Notes: generated from the letters alone by a model not told the origin. DNA of 64,000 nucleotides from Ochotona curzoniae (GCF_017591425.1 NW_024464918.1:23464001-23528000); one strand, 5' to 3'. Positions 36,411 to 49,780 are shown, counted from the first letter of the stretch. Made by a program: numbers and translations.

Positions 36411-36825
36411 ATACCTTAGTTTTTACATGAATTTATTTGTCAGTCCTTTGTTTAGGTTTATTGACATACCAAGGTACACAGACATCAGTGAGGACTCACT
36501 TAGTTCCTCATTCACACAGCCAGCTAATATGTTCACCAAATACCTCTCCACACCAGGCTCAGGGATACTAGTTACCCAGCAATATAGGGTCTGAGGTTAA
36601 TTCTGAAACAAAGTGGGAAGGGACAGGAGCGCCCCCGCCCCCGGAAGCCTACACAGGTCAGCTGTGAGGAATCAGATGGTGCCTTTCCATGCATCCAGCA
36701 CAGCATCCTCCCCATAGGGCAGAAAGTGAACAGGTGCACATGTTTCCCCAAAGGCACTGGGAACCTCAGAAGATGCGAGACCCTAGGGTGTTTGGATCTT
36801 AAAGGAAGAAGACAGCGATTTAGTT

Positions 36826-37118
36826 CAGAGGTCTCTACAGTAATTTGGTGAAGGGCCAGACAGTAAGGATTTTAGGCTTTGCATATTGGTTCTGTCACAA
36901 CTCCCCAGCTCTGCCACTGTAGCAGGAAAGTATAGATAACATGGCAAGAATGGAAGCCAGTGCACCTTTAGACACTGAAAATGGGATCTCATATGATTTC
37001 CACTTGTTATAGAGTGTTATTCTTGTGATTTTTTTCCTCCACCTATGAAAACGATTCTTAACTTGATAGCCATATTAAGACAGGCAGTGGGCTGTTTTAT
37101 GGCCCCTAGGTCATAGTT
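36826..37118. mobile_element. hAT-type (Charlie-like) nonautonomous DNA transposon relic
   Basis: Contains gaagggccagacagtaagga, ttttaggctttgcatattgg, ccagctctgccactgtagca and ggtcatagtttgccaa, the wording of a common ancient hAT-derived mammalian repeat. Confidence 0.6.
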
Positions 37119-37230
37119 TGCCAATTACAACTCCCAAAATGGAAGGGCAGTGGATAATTTCAGGCGCCTACAGCACAAACAGTTTGGGGTGGGTAGACTG
37201 GATACGGGTGAGTGTGTTCATTATCCAATT

Positions 37231-37300
37231 TTCTTTATCCAGTCCTCAGTCTTACAAGAATTCTTTATACAGTCATTCACGTCTTTCACCAAATCTCTGC
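37231..37300 (+). repeat. 70-bp direct repeat, right copy
   Basis: Pairs with 36341-36410, 890 bp away; begins ttctttatccagtcctcagt. Confidence 0.85.
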
Positions 37301-38424
37301 TTACATAGAGAGATGAGGGCCCAGCAAGGGTCAAATTCCAGGTGCAGAGAATAAACTTTGAAAAGCAAGGACCTCACCAGTGTCCTGGTTACTTGACACA
37401 AGGTCATCAAAGTAGCAAATGTTCTGTGCCCCTCAGTGCAAGTCTGGTTCAAATCTGTGTGTAGGGCTTGTTCCTTAGTGCACACCCAAGGTCTGGCACA
37501 TGATAGGGACTCTTATTTGAGCGAATAGACAACTGGCATGTAGCAGGTATATCATGTTTGTGACCGGAGTGTGAAGGCAGTGAGACTTGCTTAGTCACCA
37601 TCATGCAGGCCATGTCAGAGGTGCTGGGGAAGAGTACAGGAGCCCAGCTGGGCAGCTGGAGCTGAGTTCAGTGAATGCAGACAATTGTTCCCGCTTTTGA
37701 CTTTGCCCTCTCTGTCCTCCGAGGTGCCCTGTGCGAAGTGTGAGAAAGCTGGGCCTTCTGAGTTCAGGCATCTTGGAGTCAGACAAGCTGGCATTTGTGA
37801 CATTCTTTGCATATGCTAAGTAGGTTTTATTGCACATCTAGTTGTGAAATTTTCCACCAGAGCTTGGCTGCTTAGGGATGGGAAATAGGAGTCCAATAAA
37901 GAAAATGGCCCATTTCCTTGGCATTTTCTTTCTTTTTGTTTTTTAAGAAAGTGTTGCTCACCAAAAATAAGATTACTGGGGCATTAGCAAAGGGCTTTGA
38001 TAGAGGCTCATGTCTTGCTTTTCCAGGAAGACAATGGGAGAACATAGCCCTTTGATGTCCTCTGTAGAAACTTTCACTTAGGGAGAAGGCCTGATTTTCA
38101 GCTTGTGAGTGGAAGAGGCATGCAGCACAGTGGCTGCACCCTGAACTCAGCATAGTCTCCTGAGGATGCCAAGTAGGAGGACACAGAATCACCGAATCAG
38201 CTTTACAGGTCTGTGTGGGGATGGTAAATACATAAAATATGTGTCCTTATTTCCTACTTCAGGGTACATGATAGACATTGCTAATCAATCCCATCATTGC
38301 TTCCTACTGACCCTGTTTGCTGTCCCATAATACACAGTTTCTATGGATGACTGAGTTAGCCTGGGAGTTGCCCATTACTGCTGCCTTGGGTAGGGAAAGA
38401 GGCTGGGTAGGGATAACCATCAGA

Positions 38425-38560
38425 TCTGGATTCTGATCCAAACCCTGATGTGTACTTGCTGAGTAACTTGGAGCTAATAACTTAGCTTCTCTGGACCTCA
38501 ATTCCTCTGTCTAACATGGCAATGGTAACATCTGTTAAGGTGGAGTGTATGCAAGATGCA
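38425..38560 (+). mobile_element. MIR SINE relic
   Basis: Contains gtgtacttgctgagtaactt and ctctggacctcaattcctct. Confidence 0.45.
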
Positions 38561-39328
38561 GGTTTATGGTCGAATGAGTCCCCTTTGCCTTCAAGTTGAG
38601 CAGCAGAGGCAGGTAAACCTGTTTCAGCAGTCTGCTCCGTGCAGATACATGTCCCTTCAGCTTCTCCAGCCCAGGGCATGTTAATCTCTGCTCGCACATA
38701 TCCAGCAACAGGTGCTGGCAACACATGCTGTCCTGCTGATGGAAAAGTTTCGTGCTTCTAAACCCTTACATTCTTGTGTGTGCTTGGGAAGACTGTTCTA
38801 CTGTGACTGTTCAGAAGGGGTAACTGTGTACCCAGGCCCTAGCTCCGTGGCCAATCACCTGTACTTGGTATAGGCCACACATTGGCAGTTCACAGGAGAG
38901 GCGATGTTGACCCCAGGGAACACTTGGCAAGGTCAGGAGGCATGTCTTATTGCTGTGGTGGGTGCCGGGATCTGCAGGCATCTGGTGGGATAAGGCCAAG
39001 GGTGCTGCTGGCATCTTCACGGTGTACCTGGCAGCCTTGCTATGGAGAACTCTCTGGCCTCCCATGTCCTCAGGTGCTGAGTTTGAAAGGCCCTTCCGTG
39101 TGGGAATGCCCTAACCACTGACCTAACAGCAGGATATAGAAGATGCTGTGAAGCTTCTTCCCTTTTGAAGATGATGAAAGTGAGGTCTGGCAAGGCTGAT
39201 CCTCATGCTCAAGGCCACTGGACCATTAAGGTCCATGCAGTGTCCTGTGTCCAGGCTTCTCTCAGGCCGCGGCTGTGTGCGCTCTTCTCATTTGCCTGCC
39301 ATTATATTTTGTTTTGCTTCTGTGTTTC

Positions 39329-39421
39329 TCCTTCTCACTGCCTTTCTCCTCCTTTTACTCCTCCTTCTTTCCCTCCTCCTCCTTCTTCTCCTCCTTATTC
39401 TCTCTCTCTCTCTCTCTCTCT
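39329..39421. repeat. Polypyrimidine tract ending in (CT)n
   Basis: About 90 bp almost entirely C and T, with CTC/CTT triplets and then about twelve CT units. Confidence 0.9.
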
Positions 39422-40599
39422 GTGCATGCATGTATATTGCAGGCTCCCATGGCCCTGGCTGTGAGTGCCCCCTGTCCCTGGCTACTTCCTTATCCATGTT
39501 AAATGTATGAGGTGCAGGCAGGCCTGCTCCATCTTTCACCGAGGCAGGGCCGAGTGTCATCTGTGGCTCTACCTCCCAGCATTAATTGGACAGAATGATG
39601 ATGTCAAGTTTAACCTCTCATTGGAGAAATGCTGAAGCAAGGAGCGAGACCAGGTTAATGACCAAAGCTCTTTCAGTCACCGGAAATCAGAGGACCTCAG
39701 GGAGCTCAGGCAGGGCTGTGGATGGGAGGGCCGCAGCTGTCACTGTGTCTAGGAGTGCAGGTGCAGCCCGTAGGACTTCTGGGTGAAGGACACTTGGCTG
39801 CACCCACAGGACCTCAGCTTGCCTCCCTTTCTTACCTGTCTGACTTGGGATTTTTCTTACCCTTCATGTCTCCACCTGCAGATTGCTTCCTCCAGGCAGG
39901 CTCCTATGATTCCCAGACTACTAGGACTCTCCACCACATGCTCCCTTCACAGTCCATCCTTGTGCCGCATGACGCTTGTCATCTTGTCATCAAGTATTTG
40001 TAACATGTTGTTTAGTACTTGCATTCCCTGCCAGGTGTGAGGTTCCACAGTTCATGTGTCTTACTCCCTGTGTGACCTGTGCTCACTCAGTGCCTGGTGC
40101 ATGTCACACACACATGAACCTGTTCACAGACAGGCTGTGGGGGGCTCTGCAGCTAGGGCTCACTGTAGGCTCTGGGTGCACAGCAGGTGAGGCTAGCACT
40201 CACACAAAAAGCTGAAAGGTACGTATCAGAAACAGTGGGCAGACAGCCAGCTCCACCTTTATCCCCACCTCCTTGGACCAAAGTCCTTGTCTCTTCACTT
40301 GTGCAGTTGCCCCAGAGGTGCACCTGGCAGCTCTGCCACATGCAAGGCCAAAGTCATACTCCTTCTTTTCTTGCGGAGTTGTCACTGCTCATCTGGGGAA
40401 GTGAAGGGGCTTTGGGAAGCCTCTGCATTCCACGGCAGGTCCCGGCAGGTCAGCGCTCCAAGTTCTGTGGCTGATGAGTCTCATTCCTGGGGAGGCCTGT
40501 TGGCACAGGTAGGGCATGGAGCAGGGAGGCCAGAGGATGGTTACAGCTTCCTGGCTTGACCCAATCGTAATAACTGAGAGAAGATTTATGGAGCCATTT

Positions 40600-40760
40600 A
40601 CCGCTGCTAAACCCAAGGCCATTATCTCAGGTACACGCATTGCCTCGTTTTAGCCTCACAGCAGTCTCATTTTGCAGATATAAAAACTGAGCTTCAGGGA
40701 GATTAAGTACTTTGCCCCAAGGTTATTCTGTTTATTGTTGAAGCAATGTCAGTCCCTCCT
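40600..40760 (-). mobile_element. MIR SINE relic
   Basis: Contains cattttgcagatataaaaac and tttagcctcacagcagtctc. Confidence 0.5.
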
Positions 40761-41489
40761 CAGATCTAGCTGACCCCCAGAACCTATAGTTTTTGCAAAG
40801 CTCTGTGCTAAAAAGCTCTCTGCCTTAGAGAGTTGCCTTACATGGCACCTGCTGGGGTGAAGAAAACTTTGCAAAAGTCCGAAAGATGACAGGACTGTGG
40901 TGTGTGCACAGCCGGAAGATGGGAGGGCTTCTAACCATAACCTTGATCACAGGACAACTCCCCATCGGGGTTGTCTATCTTCAGAAAGTGCTGTTGACTC
41001 TACCGCTTTCCCTAGCGGAGCAGAGAACAGGGAGCAGCAGGCAGAACGTCTTGTCCGGAGCTTCACAGTTAAATGATGAAGCAAACCCTCGCTGCTGTCA
41101 CCTTGGGACAGTGTGGCTCAGGGCTAGGAATTCATGCACAATGTGGATTGTTAGTTCTGTTCTAAATGGAAATTAATTTATTTAGTTCTACAGCTGTAAC
41201 CTTGAGTCTCTTCAAAAAGTTCCTTTTGCTGCTAAAAAGTTCCTTTTCTCACATATGAAATAAATTTACTACCTCCTTACCCATGCCATATTTGTTAGTT
41301 GTTATGAACAATACAACACAGGAAAAAATTCAGATTATTGGAGTTATCTGGATTATAAAAAACAGTTAGCTCATTTCCTGCTGTAAATCAGGGATTCTCT
41401 TTAGCCTCACAAAAGATGACCTATTCTAGAAGCTCTCTTTAGAGAGAAGAAAGGGGGAAAGTGACTAACCAGATAATAACCAAAGAGCT

Positions 41490-41600
41490 TACTGGATGAT
41501 TGCTAATCCTTGCAAAGAATCCTGCACGGAAGAATTTATCCTGTTTCGAAGACGGGGACACTGAGGCTTTATGGGGCACACATTTAGTTCAGTGTCAATT
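41490..41600 (-). mobile_element. MIR SINE relic
   Basis: Contains gattgctaatccttgcaaag and acggggacactgaggcttta. Confidence 0.4.
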
Positions 41601-41645
41601 AGTCATTAGACACAGGCCATAACAAGAAGCTCACTCAAAATCTTT

Positions 41646-41995
41646 TGGGGTTAGTACTATGGTGTAGTACGTTAAGCCTCTCTGTGTGGGTCAGCACTCT
41701 ACATGGGCATTGGTTCAAGTCCTTGCTGTTCCGTTTGCAATTCAGCTTGCTGCTGATGGCCTGTGAAAGCAGGGAAGGACGGCACACGTCATTGAACCCT
41801 TGCACCCATGTGGGATACTTGGAAGGAACTCCAGGCTTCAGACTGGTGGCTTCAGATTGACCACACCTCAGCTGTTGCAGCCATTTTGAGGAGTGAACCA
41901 GAAGATGGAAGATCATTCTCTATTGCTCTGTCTCTCCTCTGTATTTCTGCCTTTCAAATAGAAATAGCAATAATAAAAATAAAAAAAAAATTTTA
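41646..41995 (+). mobile_element. C-type SINE
   Basis: Contains attggttcaagtccttgctg, gaggagtgaaccagaagatg, ctgcctttcaaatag and an A-rich tail. Confidence 0.88.
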
Positions 41996-42137
41996 AAACC
42001 TTTGTAATTACACTAAGATTCCTTCCCTCTATAGGAAAAATAAACAAAATAAAAAATAAAGCAGTAAACATTTCCCACAGCATAGCACTTTCAGAATTTA
42101 GGTGTTTTTTTTTTAAATGCTAGCTAAATGCTAATTA

Positions 42138-42412
42138 TTTGTATTTTATTTGAAAGGATAGGGGAAGACAGAGACCTTCCATCCACTGGTTCACTCCCTA
42201 AATGCCTACAACAGTCACTTGTACCAGGCTATGACCAGGAATCTAGAACTCTCTCTAGTTTTGTCATGTTGGATGACAGGACCCTAAGATCTTGAGCCAT
42301 CACCTGCTGACTTCCAGGAGGCCAGACCACTGCTCAGGAGTTGAATTATTTGGGCTATAAGCATCTCAAGTGGTGATTTATGCTGCTAGGCCAGATGCCT
42401 ACCCCTCAGAAC
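42138..42412 (-). mobile_element. C-type SINE, divergent
   Basis: Contains ttatttgaaaggat, ccatccactggttcactccc and aaatgcctacaacag. The 5' half is poorly preserved. Confidence 0.65.
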
Positions 42413-42899
42413 TTAACTGTTTTAACAGTCTTAGTAAAAGAGATTTCTTGTATGTCCCCAAATTCTTTATATTTTGATTTCTGTTCCTTCTTTCTGTTGA
42501 GCACAGGAACAGAAAACTAATGCTGCAAACCCAAGCTTGGCAAAACAAATTCACCCCCCATCCTCCCATAGCAGCCCGAGGAGACCTTTCTGCTCCACAC
42601 TGAACAAACCCAGGCTCCTTTCCTTCTGGTGTCAGTCCAAGTGTAGGAACCAGAGCTCAGGAAGGGCCAGGGAATGAGCGTGTGGCAGAGAGGCCAGGCT
42701 GAGGCCAGCCCGAGGGCAGTGATAAGGGTATAAACAAGGAGACTGGCACAGGCAGGCAGGAAAGTTTGGTCCAGCTGGCAGTGACCAGTGGAAAAAGGAA
42801 TATTAGTTCAGTGATGGCAAACATGCCAGACAGGAGGGTGGTGCTAAATGAGCTCTGTCTTTGAGCTAGGCAAATGCTCATGAACAAACATGAGAGGGA

Positions 42900-42945
42900 A
42901 GGAGGCAAAGTCAGAGAGAGGGGTAGAGAGAGAGAAAGAGAGAGA
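42900..42945. repeat. Impure (GA)n tract
   Basis: Purine-only run dominated by GAGA with scattered GGGG and AAA interruptions. Confidence 0.8.
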
Positions 42946-43229
42946 ACTATAGCTATGGACATGAGCTTTGGACTCCTCCGGGCGTGATGTGCAGGTGTGG
43001 GGCTCCCGCTGAGACAGTTTTGACAGAGTGCACAATGCAGAGTCTTACACATGACGAACTCTCAGAAAAGAGTGAATATTTTGGAAGGTTTGCAGCTTAA
43101 ACAACTAGGAGAAATTTTAAATATAAACTGTTAACTTTTAGCCATCCCAAATAAAATAATGCTCAAACCCTTAGGTGAAAGGCCAACGGGAAACTTTACA
43201 ATGGGTTGGGCAGGCTGATAACGTCTCAG

Positions 43230-44445
43230 TCTGAATTTTAATGTAAAAAGGGAAGCAATCATGCAAGATAATAAAATAGAGGAAAGAACAGGCTTTTCAA
43301 TAAATGGTGCTGGGACAATTGCATATCAGCACCAAGACCCATGGCACACAACAGATACAAACATGTAACATCAACCTAAATGTTTATGCCAAAACCATCA
43401 ACTAAAAACTCTAAAAAGAAAAACGTAGATGTTTAAATGTGGATCAAGCAGTGTTTTTTTTTTTTTTTAAGGTATGAGAAAGCACAAGCACCAAAGAAAT
43501 GAATAAATAGATTGGACATGATAATAAAAAAGTTTATATTTCAAAGTTTACCATAAAGAAAATGAAATGTCAGCCTACAGAATAGAGGGAAAATTTTGTA
43601 AGCCATATACCTCATAAAGGACTTGTTTTGAGAATACAGAATTCTTGAAAGTCAGTAATAAGAAGACAAATAACCCAATTTAAAAATGGGCAAAGGGTAA
43701 GAATAGCTCTCTAAAGAGCACATGCCCATTAAGCATGTGAACAGATGTTCAGTATTACCAGGCATCAGGGAAATGCAAATCAAGACCACTATGAGATGCC
43801 ACTTCACATTCCGTAAGAGGACTAAAATAGAAAAGATAATAGAACGGCTGTTGGTGAAGATACGGACAAATTGGAACAAACAGACTATTGGTGGGAGTAT
43901 AGAATGGCGTGGTCAGTTTGGAAGATACTTGACAAATTCTCAAACAGTCAGGCATAGAGTTACTTATATGATCTGGTAATTATGCTCCTAGACATATATT
44001 CAAATGAAAATATGTTTACACAAAAATTTGTATACACATGTTTGTGGCAACATTATTGATGATAGGCAGTAAGCATACAAACAGCCCTAACAGTCATCCT
44101 CTGATAAATGGACAAACAAAATGTGGCTAATTTACAAACGGGAATATTATTTGACCATAAACATGGGTGGAGCACTGATAAATGTAAAACAATGGATGAA
44201 ATCTTGAAACATTCTACTAAGTGAATGAAGCCAGCCATAAAGGACCAAAACCTACATGCTGCTGTTCATATAACATGTCCAGATCGAGCGAATCTGGACA
44301 AGCAGAAAATAGATCAGTAGTTGCTTATGTCGGGTTAGAGGAAAGAGAAGGTTCAGGGAGTAACCACCAAGAGGGTAGAGGGTTCCTTTTGGGATTAATG
44401 ATGATGTTTAAAATTGATGATGATAATATAGTTTAATGCTGTCAG
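43230..44445 (+). mobile_element. L1 relic: ORF2 end and 3' UTR
   Basis: Contains ttttcaataaatggtgctgg, aaatcaagaccactatgaga, ggtgggagtatagaatggcg, tgaatgaagccagccataaa. It is the longest single colinear L1 piece, non-coding through frameshifts and stops. Confidence 0.85.
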
Positions 44446-44474
44446 TAGACCAAGACTAAGTAAGTTGTGTACTT

Positions 44475-44495
44475 ACACACACACACACACACACA
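44475..44495. repeat. (AC)n microsatellite
   Basis: About ten AC units at the edge of the L1 relic. Confidence 0.9.
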
Positions 44496-44918
44496 AAAAT
44501 AGAAACAAAAGCAAAAAATAAATACTTAGTACTGTCTGTGAAGTTGACCCAGGGTCTTGTTACTAGGTTATTGAGGGTATATAAGAGAGAGGAATGTGTT
44601 AATATTGCAAAGATAAAACTGACAATATTCAGAGTGTGAAAAATGGAATAGAACAAAGGACTTATTTTAAGACATATATACATGGCAAAGACCAAGAGAA
44701 TGAGCCAGAGTATGAGCCAGATAAGGAAGGAGGAGGAAGAGAGAGAGAGGAGAATTACAAGGAAGAAAATAAATGTATTGGGCATATCAACACAGTATAA
44801 GGTGTTTTTACATCTTTCGGATCGTGTTTGAACAAATCAACTGTAAAATATTTTGTAAGGCAAATACTAAAAGTTGAACACTGCATATTAAATGCTTGGA
44901 AGAAAAATGTTTATTTTA

Positions 44919-44982
44919 GGCCCCGAGTGGTACCTAATGGCTAAAGTCCTCGCCTTGCATGTGCCAGGATTCAGAAGAGGTA
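44919..44982 (+). mobile_element. C-type SINE head fragment (pika-like form)
   Basis: The block tggctaaagtcctcgccttg is the head of the younger SINE form. The body is missing after about 60 bp. Confidence 0.6.
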
Positions 44983-45765
44983 CAGTTTCCATCTGGTTAA
45001 ACTGCGTTTCCAGGTGGCTTTGTGATTGGTCTTTGTCCAGGGAGCTCTGGCAGGATCGGAGAATGGGGTCTTCTAGCCCTCTCTTTCAGACACCTGCCAG
45101 CGAACCTTCTCTGAGGCAATAACTGATCATTTCATAAAATCAGTTTGTGTGTGCCTCACCCAGTTCTTCAAAACTGAACAGATGTCTTTCAAACACATAT
45201 TGGGCCTCCATAGTAGAACTTTGGGGCAGAAAATGATGCCATGAAACAGAGTGGTGTTGGGGACAGGTGTCCATTTAATGGGGCCTCTTCTCTGGAGACA
45301 TTAGCCTCTGGAGAAGGATTAGAGAAGAACCTCAAGCATAAGTTTGCTCTCAGAGATTGCTGTGAGGAGAAAAATTAGTAAGTGAAACTGTCTACCATGG
45401 CAGTCCAAATACCATCTAGTTGCATGGGGAGACCTCTGTGAAAGGTGAAAACGGCACCCTGGGAAGACCTGACTTGGAACAGTTCAAGCACATTCACCAT
45501 GCTTGACATGTGGGGCTAGCAAGACCCAGCAAGACCTCAGGATTCTGCCCCTGTATAGGACAGCTCATCCTGTTCGAGCCAGGAGAGGTGCTCAGGCTTG
45601 CCACTGTGGTCTCAGCATGGACTGGAAGAGGGAGGGGAGGAAATGATTGCTTACACGGACTTAAGTGAGCTACCTTTCCTCTCTCTGGGTAATCAGAAAC
45701 AAAACTGGCTTTAGCAACTCGGTATCAACATGAGTAAGAGATCATTCCTGCCCTTAAGATAATTA

Positions 45766-46115
45766 GAGGCTGGCATTGTGGTTTAGCTGGTTAAACGGTT
45801 ACCTAACAACGTCCACATCCCATATGGGCACCAGTTTGAGTCCTGGCTGGCTCCTTCACTTTTAATCCAGATTCCTGTTAATGTGCCTGGAAAAGCAGGT
45901 GAATATGGCCCAAGTGCTTGGGTTCCTGTACCCACAAGGGAGACTTGGAGGAAGCTCCTGGCTTCGGCCTAGATCCACCCAGGCTGTGGCTACCATTTGA
46001 GGGATTGAACCAGCAGTTGGAAGATTCCCTCCCCCCACTCCAATTTTAATATATGTGTTGCCAAACTGAGCATTCTGTTTCTCTCTCTACCTCTGCCTTT
46101 CAAATAAAATTTTAA
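45766..46115 (+). mobile_element. C-type SINE
   Basis: Head gaggctggcattgtggttta, then catcccatatgggcaccagt, agtcctggctgg and ctttcaaataaaatttta tail. Confidence 0.9.
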
Positions 46116-46589
46116 AAGTTTTCAGTCTATCAAACATGGTGGTAAAATATACTTGAGACATTTAAACTACTAAGGTGTTATGTTCAGACATAGATGGTAT
46201 AACACAGGCATAATCCATATGCTGTGAACACAAGAGAGAAACATGAATTCTGCATGACAGATAGGGGCAGGGGGCCTCCTTGAGGAAGAGGTGTCCACAC
46301 AGGGCGTTGGGGTATGACTTGGAATGCAACAGGTGTATGTGCGAAACATAAATTCAGCATTTATCCAATAAGCATTTGTTGACTACCTGGAATAGCACAG
46401 GCATTGTGTTGGATACAGGGACACAGAGTCAGGAGGTTGCCTAGTATATGTCATGTTGAGGAATGTTGAGTAGAACCACTACAACTTTTGTATGTGTGCA
46501 TGTGTTTCTGTGCAGATATGTGGCTGGGGAACTAGAAGGTGGATTGTAGCCATATCATAGTGTCTCTAGTGTGCCATATGAAGAATTCA

Positions 46590-46720
46590 TTTAGGGCAGA
46601 AAGCACAGGTCTACCATCAGACCCTAGAAGCTTTGAGACTTCGGGTGACTTACCTGATCTTCCTATCTCAGTTTTCCCATTTGGAAAAATAGGCCTACCC
46701 AAGCCTATTCTGAACAGTTG
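46590..46720 (+). mobile_element. MIR SINE relic
   Basis: Contains gacttcgggtgacttacctg and ctatctcagttttcccattt. Confidence 0.45.
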
Positions 46721-47934
46721 GACAGTCAACATTTATAGATCATCTCTTATAGTTTCTGGCTTTCAGGGGCCACTGAATGAACAGCAGGTGTCACTGCTTC
46801 TGAGGACTGATGGGGATGCATGGAGGTTTGGGGAAGAGGATAGCTGAAAGGATTTAAGTTATGGAGGTTGTGCTGGGAAGCCTGGATGGGAGGAAAGCAT
46901 GGGTAATGGGCATGGGTTCTGGGAGGCCTGCCAAGGGGCTGCAACAGTAGTCTAAACAGGAAATGTGGATTAAGACCAAAGCAATGGGAGCAGAGAGAAA
47001 GCAGCAGTCACTATTTGGGTGGCAAGAGGAGCCTGCTGACTTGCTCCATGTAGGATGCACAGGAGAAAGTCTGGCCACTGTAGGTGAATTCCACCCCTTG
47101 ATCTGTGATAGAGGAGGGGGGCTAGAGTGTGGTGATGGGGGCATGCAAGGAGAAAGAGGGTGTGTTGAGGAGCAGAGGCACTTGGGAAGCATACAGTTAC
47201 AGAAAAGGTGGCCACATTGTTGTGTGCACCTCTTCCTAAGCCAGACCTGGTGTTTTCAGAATCACTAGAGCAGGTCTTAGAGCCATCGTGGAAGGACTTC
47301 TTTCCAAGTCCACATCCAGAGCAGCTGACTGTCTCCTTCCAAAGTGTTTCCTCTCAGGGCCCACCCACAGATAACCTCCAGGACTTTTCTAAGGGACCAC
47401 TGACGTGGTTTCTGACCTCTTCGCTTACCCTCTGCCTCTAGAGTTTTGCACAGAAACCTCTGAGCTTCTGTTCTATCCCCAAATTGTTTCCATCTCAGGT
47501 CACTTCCTGGTGTTCTACCCACACAGGTCAGGTATTCTCCCAGAGGTGGAAAGACACACCAACAAACAGACATCACAATTCTCTGCTCCAGCTCCCCTTT
47601 ATGAGAAGGGACTCGTCAATATTTAAGACTTGGGGGACAATCGGGACTTATCTTTGCCATAGGAAAGCAGAATGCAGTGAGTTCAGATTTTTTTTTAAAT
47701 CAGCACCCACCATCCATCTTGTTGATGGGGCTCTGGACAAGCTTTATATCTTCCCTAAAAGGATTTTCCTGGACTTTATATTTTACAGTCTCAGAAGGAC
47801 TTTCCATATCCAGATAGCCCTCAAGTAGGGCACATGTAGCTGATCTTCACAAATGACCCTTCTCTGCTTCGTTATCAGTACACACAAGCTCTGGTCATAT
47901 ATGTGTTTACATGGGATCAGTATTTCCTTCTCTT

Positions 47935-48019
47935 TTTTAAAAAAATTAAACCACTTTTAATTGGTATATAAAAATTGTACATATTTATAGCATACCATGT
48001 GATTTAAACAAATTTACTT
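47935..48019 (-). mobile_element. L1 3' UTR relic, first part
   Basis: Contains tttaattggtatataaaaat and tacatatttatagcatacca, typical of an L1 3' UTR in reverse orientation. It resumes at 48666 after two SINE insertions. Confidence 0.55.
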
Positions 48020-48330
48020 GTGTTAACTTATTTGAAGTGGAAAGAGAGAGCGAGTACAGAGATAGAGGAAGATTTTCCATCTGGTTCGCTCCCCAAATGC
48101 TTGTAACAGCCATGCTAGGGCAGGAAGCCAGGAGATTGGAACTCAGTCCAGGTCTCCCGTGGGGGTGACAGAGACCCCAGCTCCTTGGGCCATCACAGAG
48201 CACATAGGGTGTGCACTGGTAGGGAACTGGAGTATGAGGCAGAGTTGGGCCTTGGACCCAGGCAATCCCATATGGGATGAGGGCTTCCCAAGCAGGGTCT
48301 CAGCTGCTGCACCAATGAAATGCCCATCCT
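48020..48330 (-). mobile_element. C-type SINE
   Basis: Contains gttcgctccccaaatgcttg, ccaggtctcccgtggggg and caatcccatatgggatg. It is inserted in an L1 3' end beside a second SINE. Confidence 0.8.
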
Positions 48331-48346
48331 CCAGGTGACTGTTCTA

Positions 48347-48662
48347 AAAAGGGTTTACTTCGTTATTTAAAAGGCTGAGTGACAGAGAGAAGGAGACACA
48401 AAGAGAATCAGACAAGCAAAACTGGCATCCCCATCGGCCAATTTACCTCCCAAATGAACTTCCCAAGGGGCTGCAACCAGCATCCAGAGCTGCCATGTAG
48501 GAGTCGGGTGCCAAACACCTGACCCATCTCCTGCTGCTTTGCCAGGCACATGGGCAGGGAGCTGGATTATCAGTGGAGCCACCAGGACTCTCGAGTCAGC
48601 ACACCACTGTGGGACGCTGGCATCACAAGCTGTGACTTAACACACTATGCCACAATGCCTGG
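48347..48662 (-). mobile_element. C-type SINE
   Basis: Contains gccaggcacatgggcaggga, gagccaccaggactctcgag and cactatgccacaatgcctgg. It lies head to tail with the preceding SINE. Confidence 0.8.
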
Positions 48663-48665
48663 CCT

Positions 48666-48930
48666 CCACCTCCATGTGATGTTTTGAGATATGTATACTT
48701 TGCATAATGTTCAAATCAGGATAAGCATGTACTTCCTCAAACATTAATTATTTCTTTACGGAGAAAGAATCCAAAACTCTTGTGTTTGAATTATATGAAC
48801 ATATCTGGTACCTCGTCATCCTCTGTAGCCACTCTCCCATGTAATGGAATACCAGAAGGGCCTGTGTTTTATAACAGTATTAGCGTCATAGTTTTTGCCA
48901 TAGCCACACTCCTGTACCTTCATTGACCTA
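48666..48930 (-). mobile_element. L1 3' UTR relic, second part
   Basis: Contains atgtgatgttttgagatatg and gcatgtacttcctcaaacat, the continuation expected after the 47935-48019 piece. Confidence 0.5.
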
Positions 48931-49780
48931 CTGTTCTTTAAACATGAAAAAAAAATTCTTTAAAATTTGAACAAAATGTTAACAAAATTGCATACGTTTC
49001 TGCTACAGAAAACTGGCATCGCTTGTAAGATGGAAAGTTACCGGCAAAGAATATAACAAAATATACAGTGCTATTCCGTTCAGAGATGGGCAAGAGACTG
49101 CAGAGATGTGGGAGTGATGCCTGGCTCATTCTTCCTTATAGACGGAGATTGGTGAGGGATAAGCAGGCGTCAACACAGCAAACCAGCAGCATCCTGGTAT
49201 CGTCAGGGGCTTGTGAACGTTAGAGAGGGCAAGTCTTTCTCAGTGCACAGTCCTGCATCATGCATTTCTGAGGCTTTTGACCACCTAGGTCAGTGGGGGT
49301 GGCCTCCTTCCACTTGAGGAAGCTGTAACTCCACTGTAGTTGGTCATTTGTTTTTTTCTGTCTCTGATAAGTGGAGAGGCTCTTGAGGCCAACAGCTTCC
49401 TCTTGGTGCTTCAGCATCATACACAGTGCTTGAATGTAGCTGCTATTACCAAAGGGATAAGGTAGTAGCTAGTGATGGGAGTCTGTCTCAGGTACAAACG
49501 ATGTTGCTAAGAGGAAGGTGGGGAAGAGAATACAGGGAAGCCTGGGCCTTGAAAGGAGCTTGGTGGAGATAACCACGGCAGGAAGGCTGTAGGCTTTGGA
49601 CTACCTCCAGCGGCACAAAGAGGTTGCTAGATGTATACTTTGTTGACACTGTGGTAGGGCCAAGATCCTGTGTTCCAGAATGACACCTCCAGGATCATCT
49701 CTGACTCCCAATTATGTGAACTTAACCAAATCATTTTTCTTGAGGGACTATACTTACCTCCCTTAAAAAGGGAGGTACAC

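Noticed and set aside
41190..41270. Possible third mariner-like fragment (tcttcaaaaagttcc)
   Set aside because: Only about 15-20 bp match the expected terminal wording and no second end was found.
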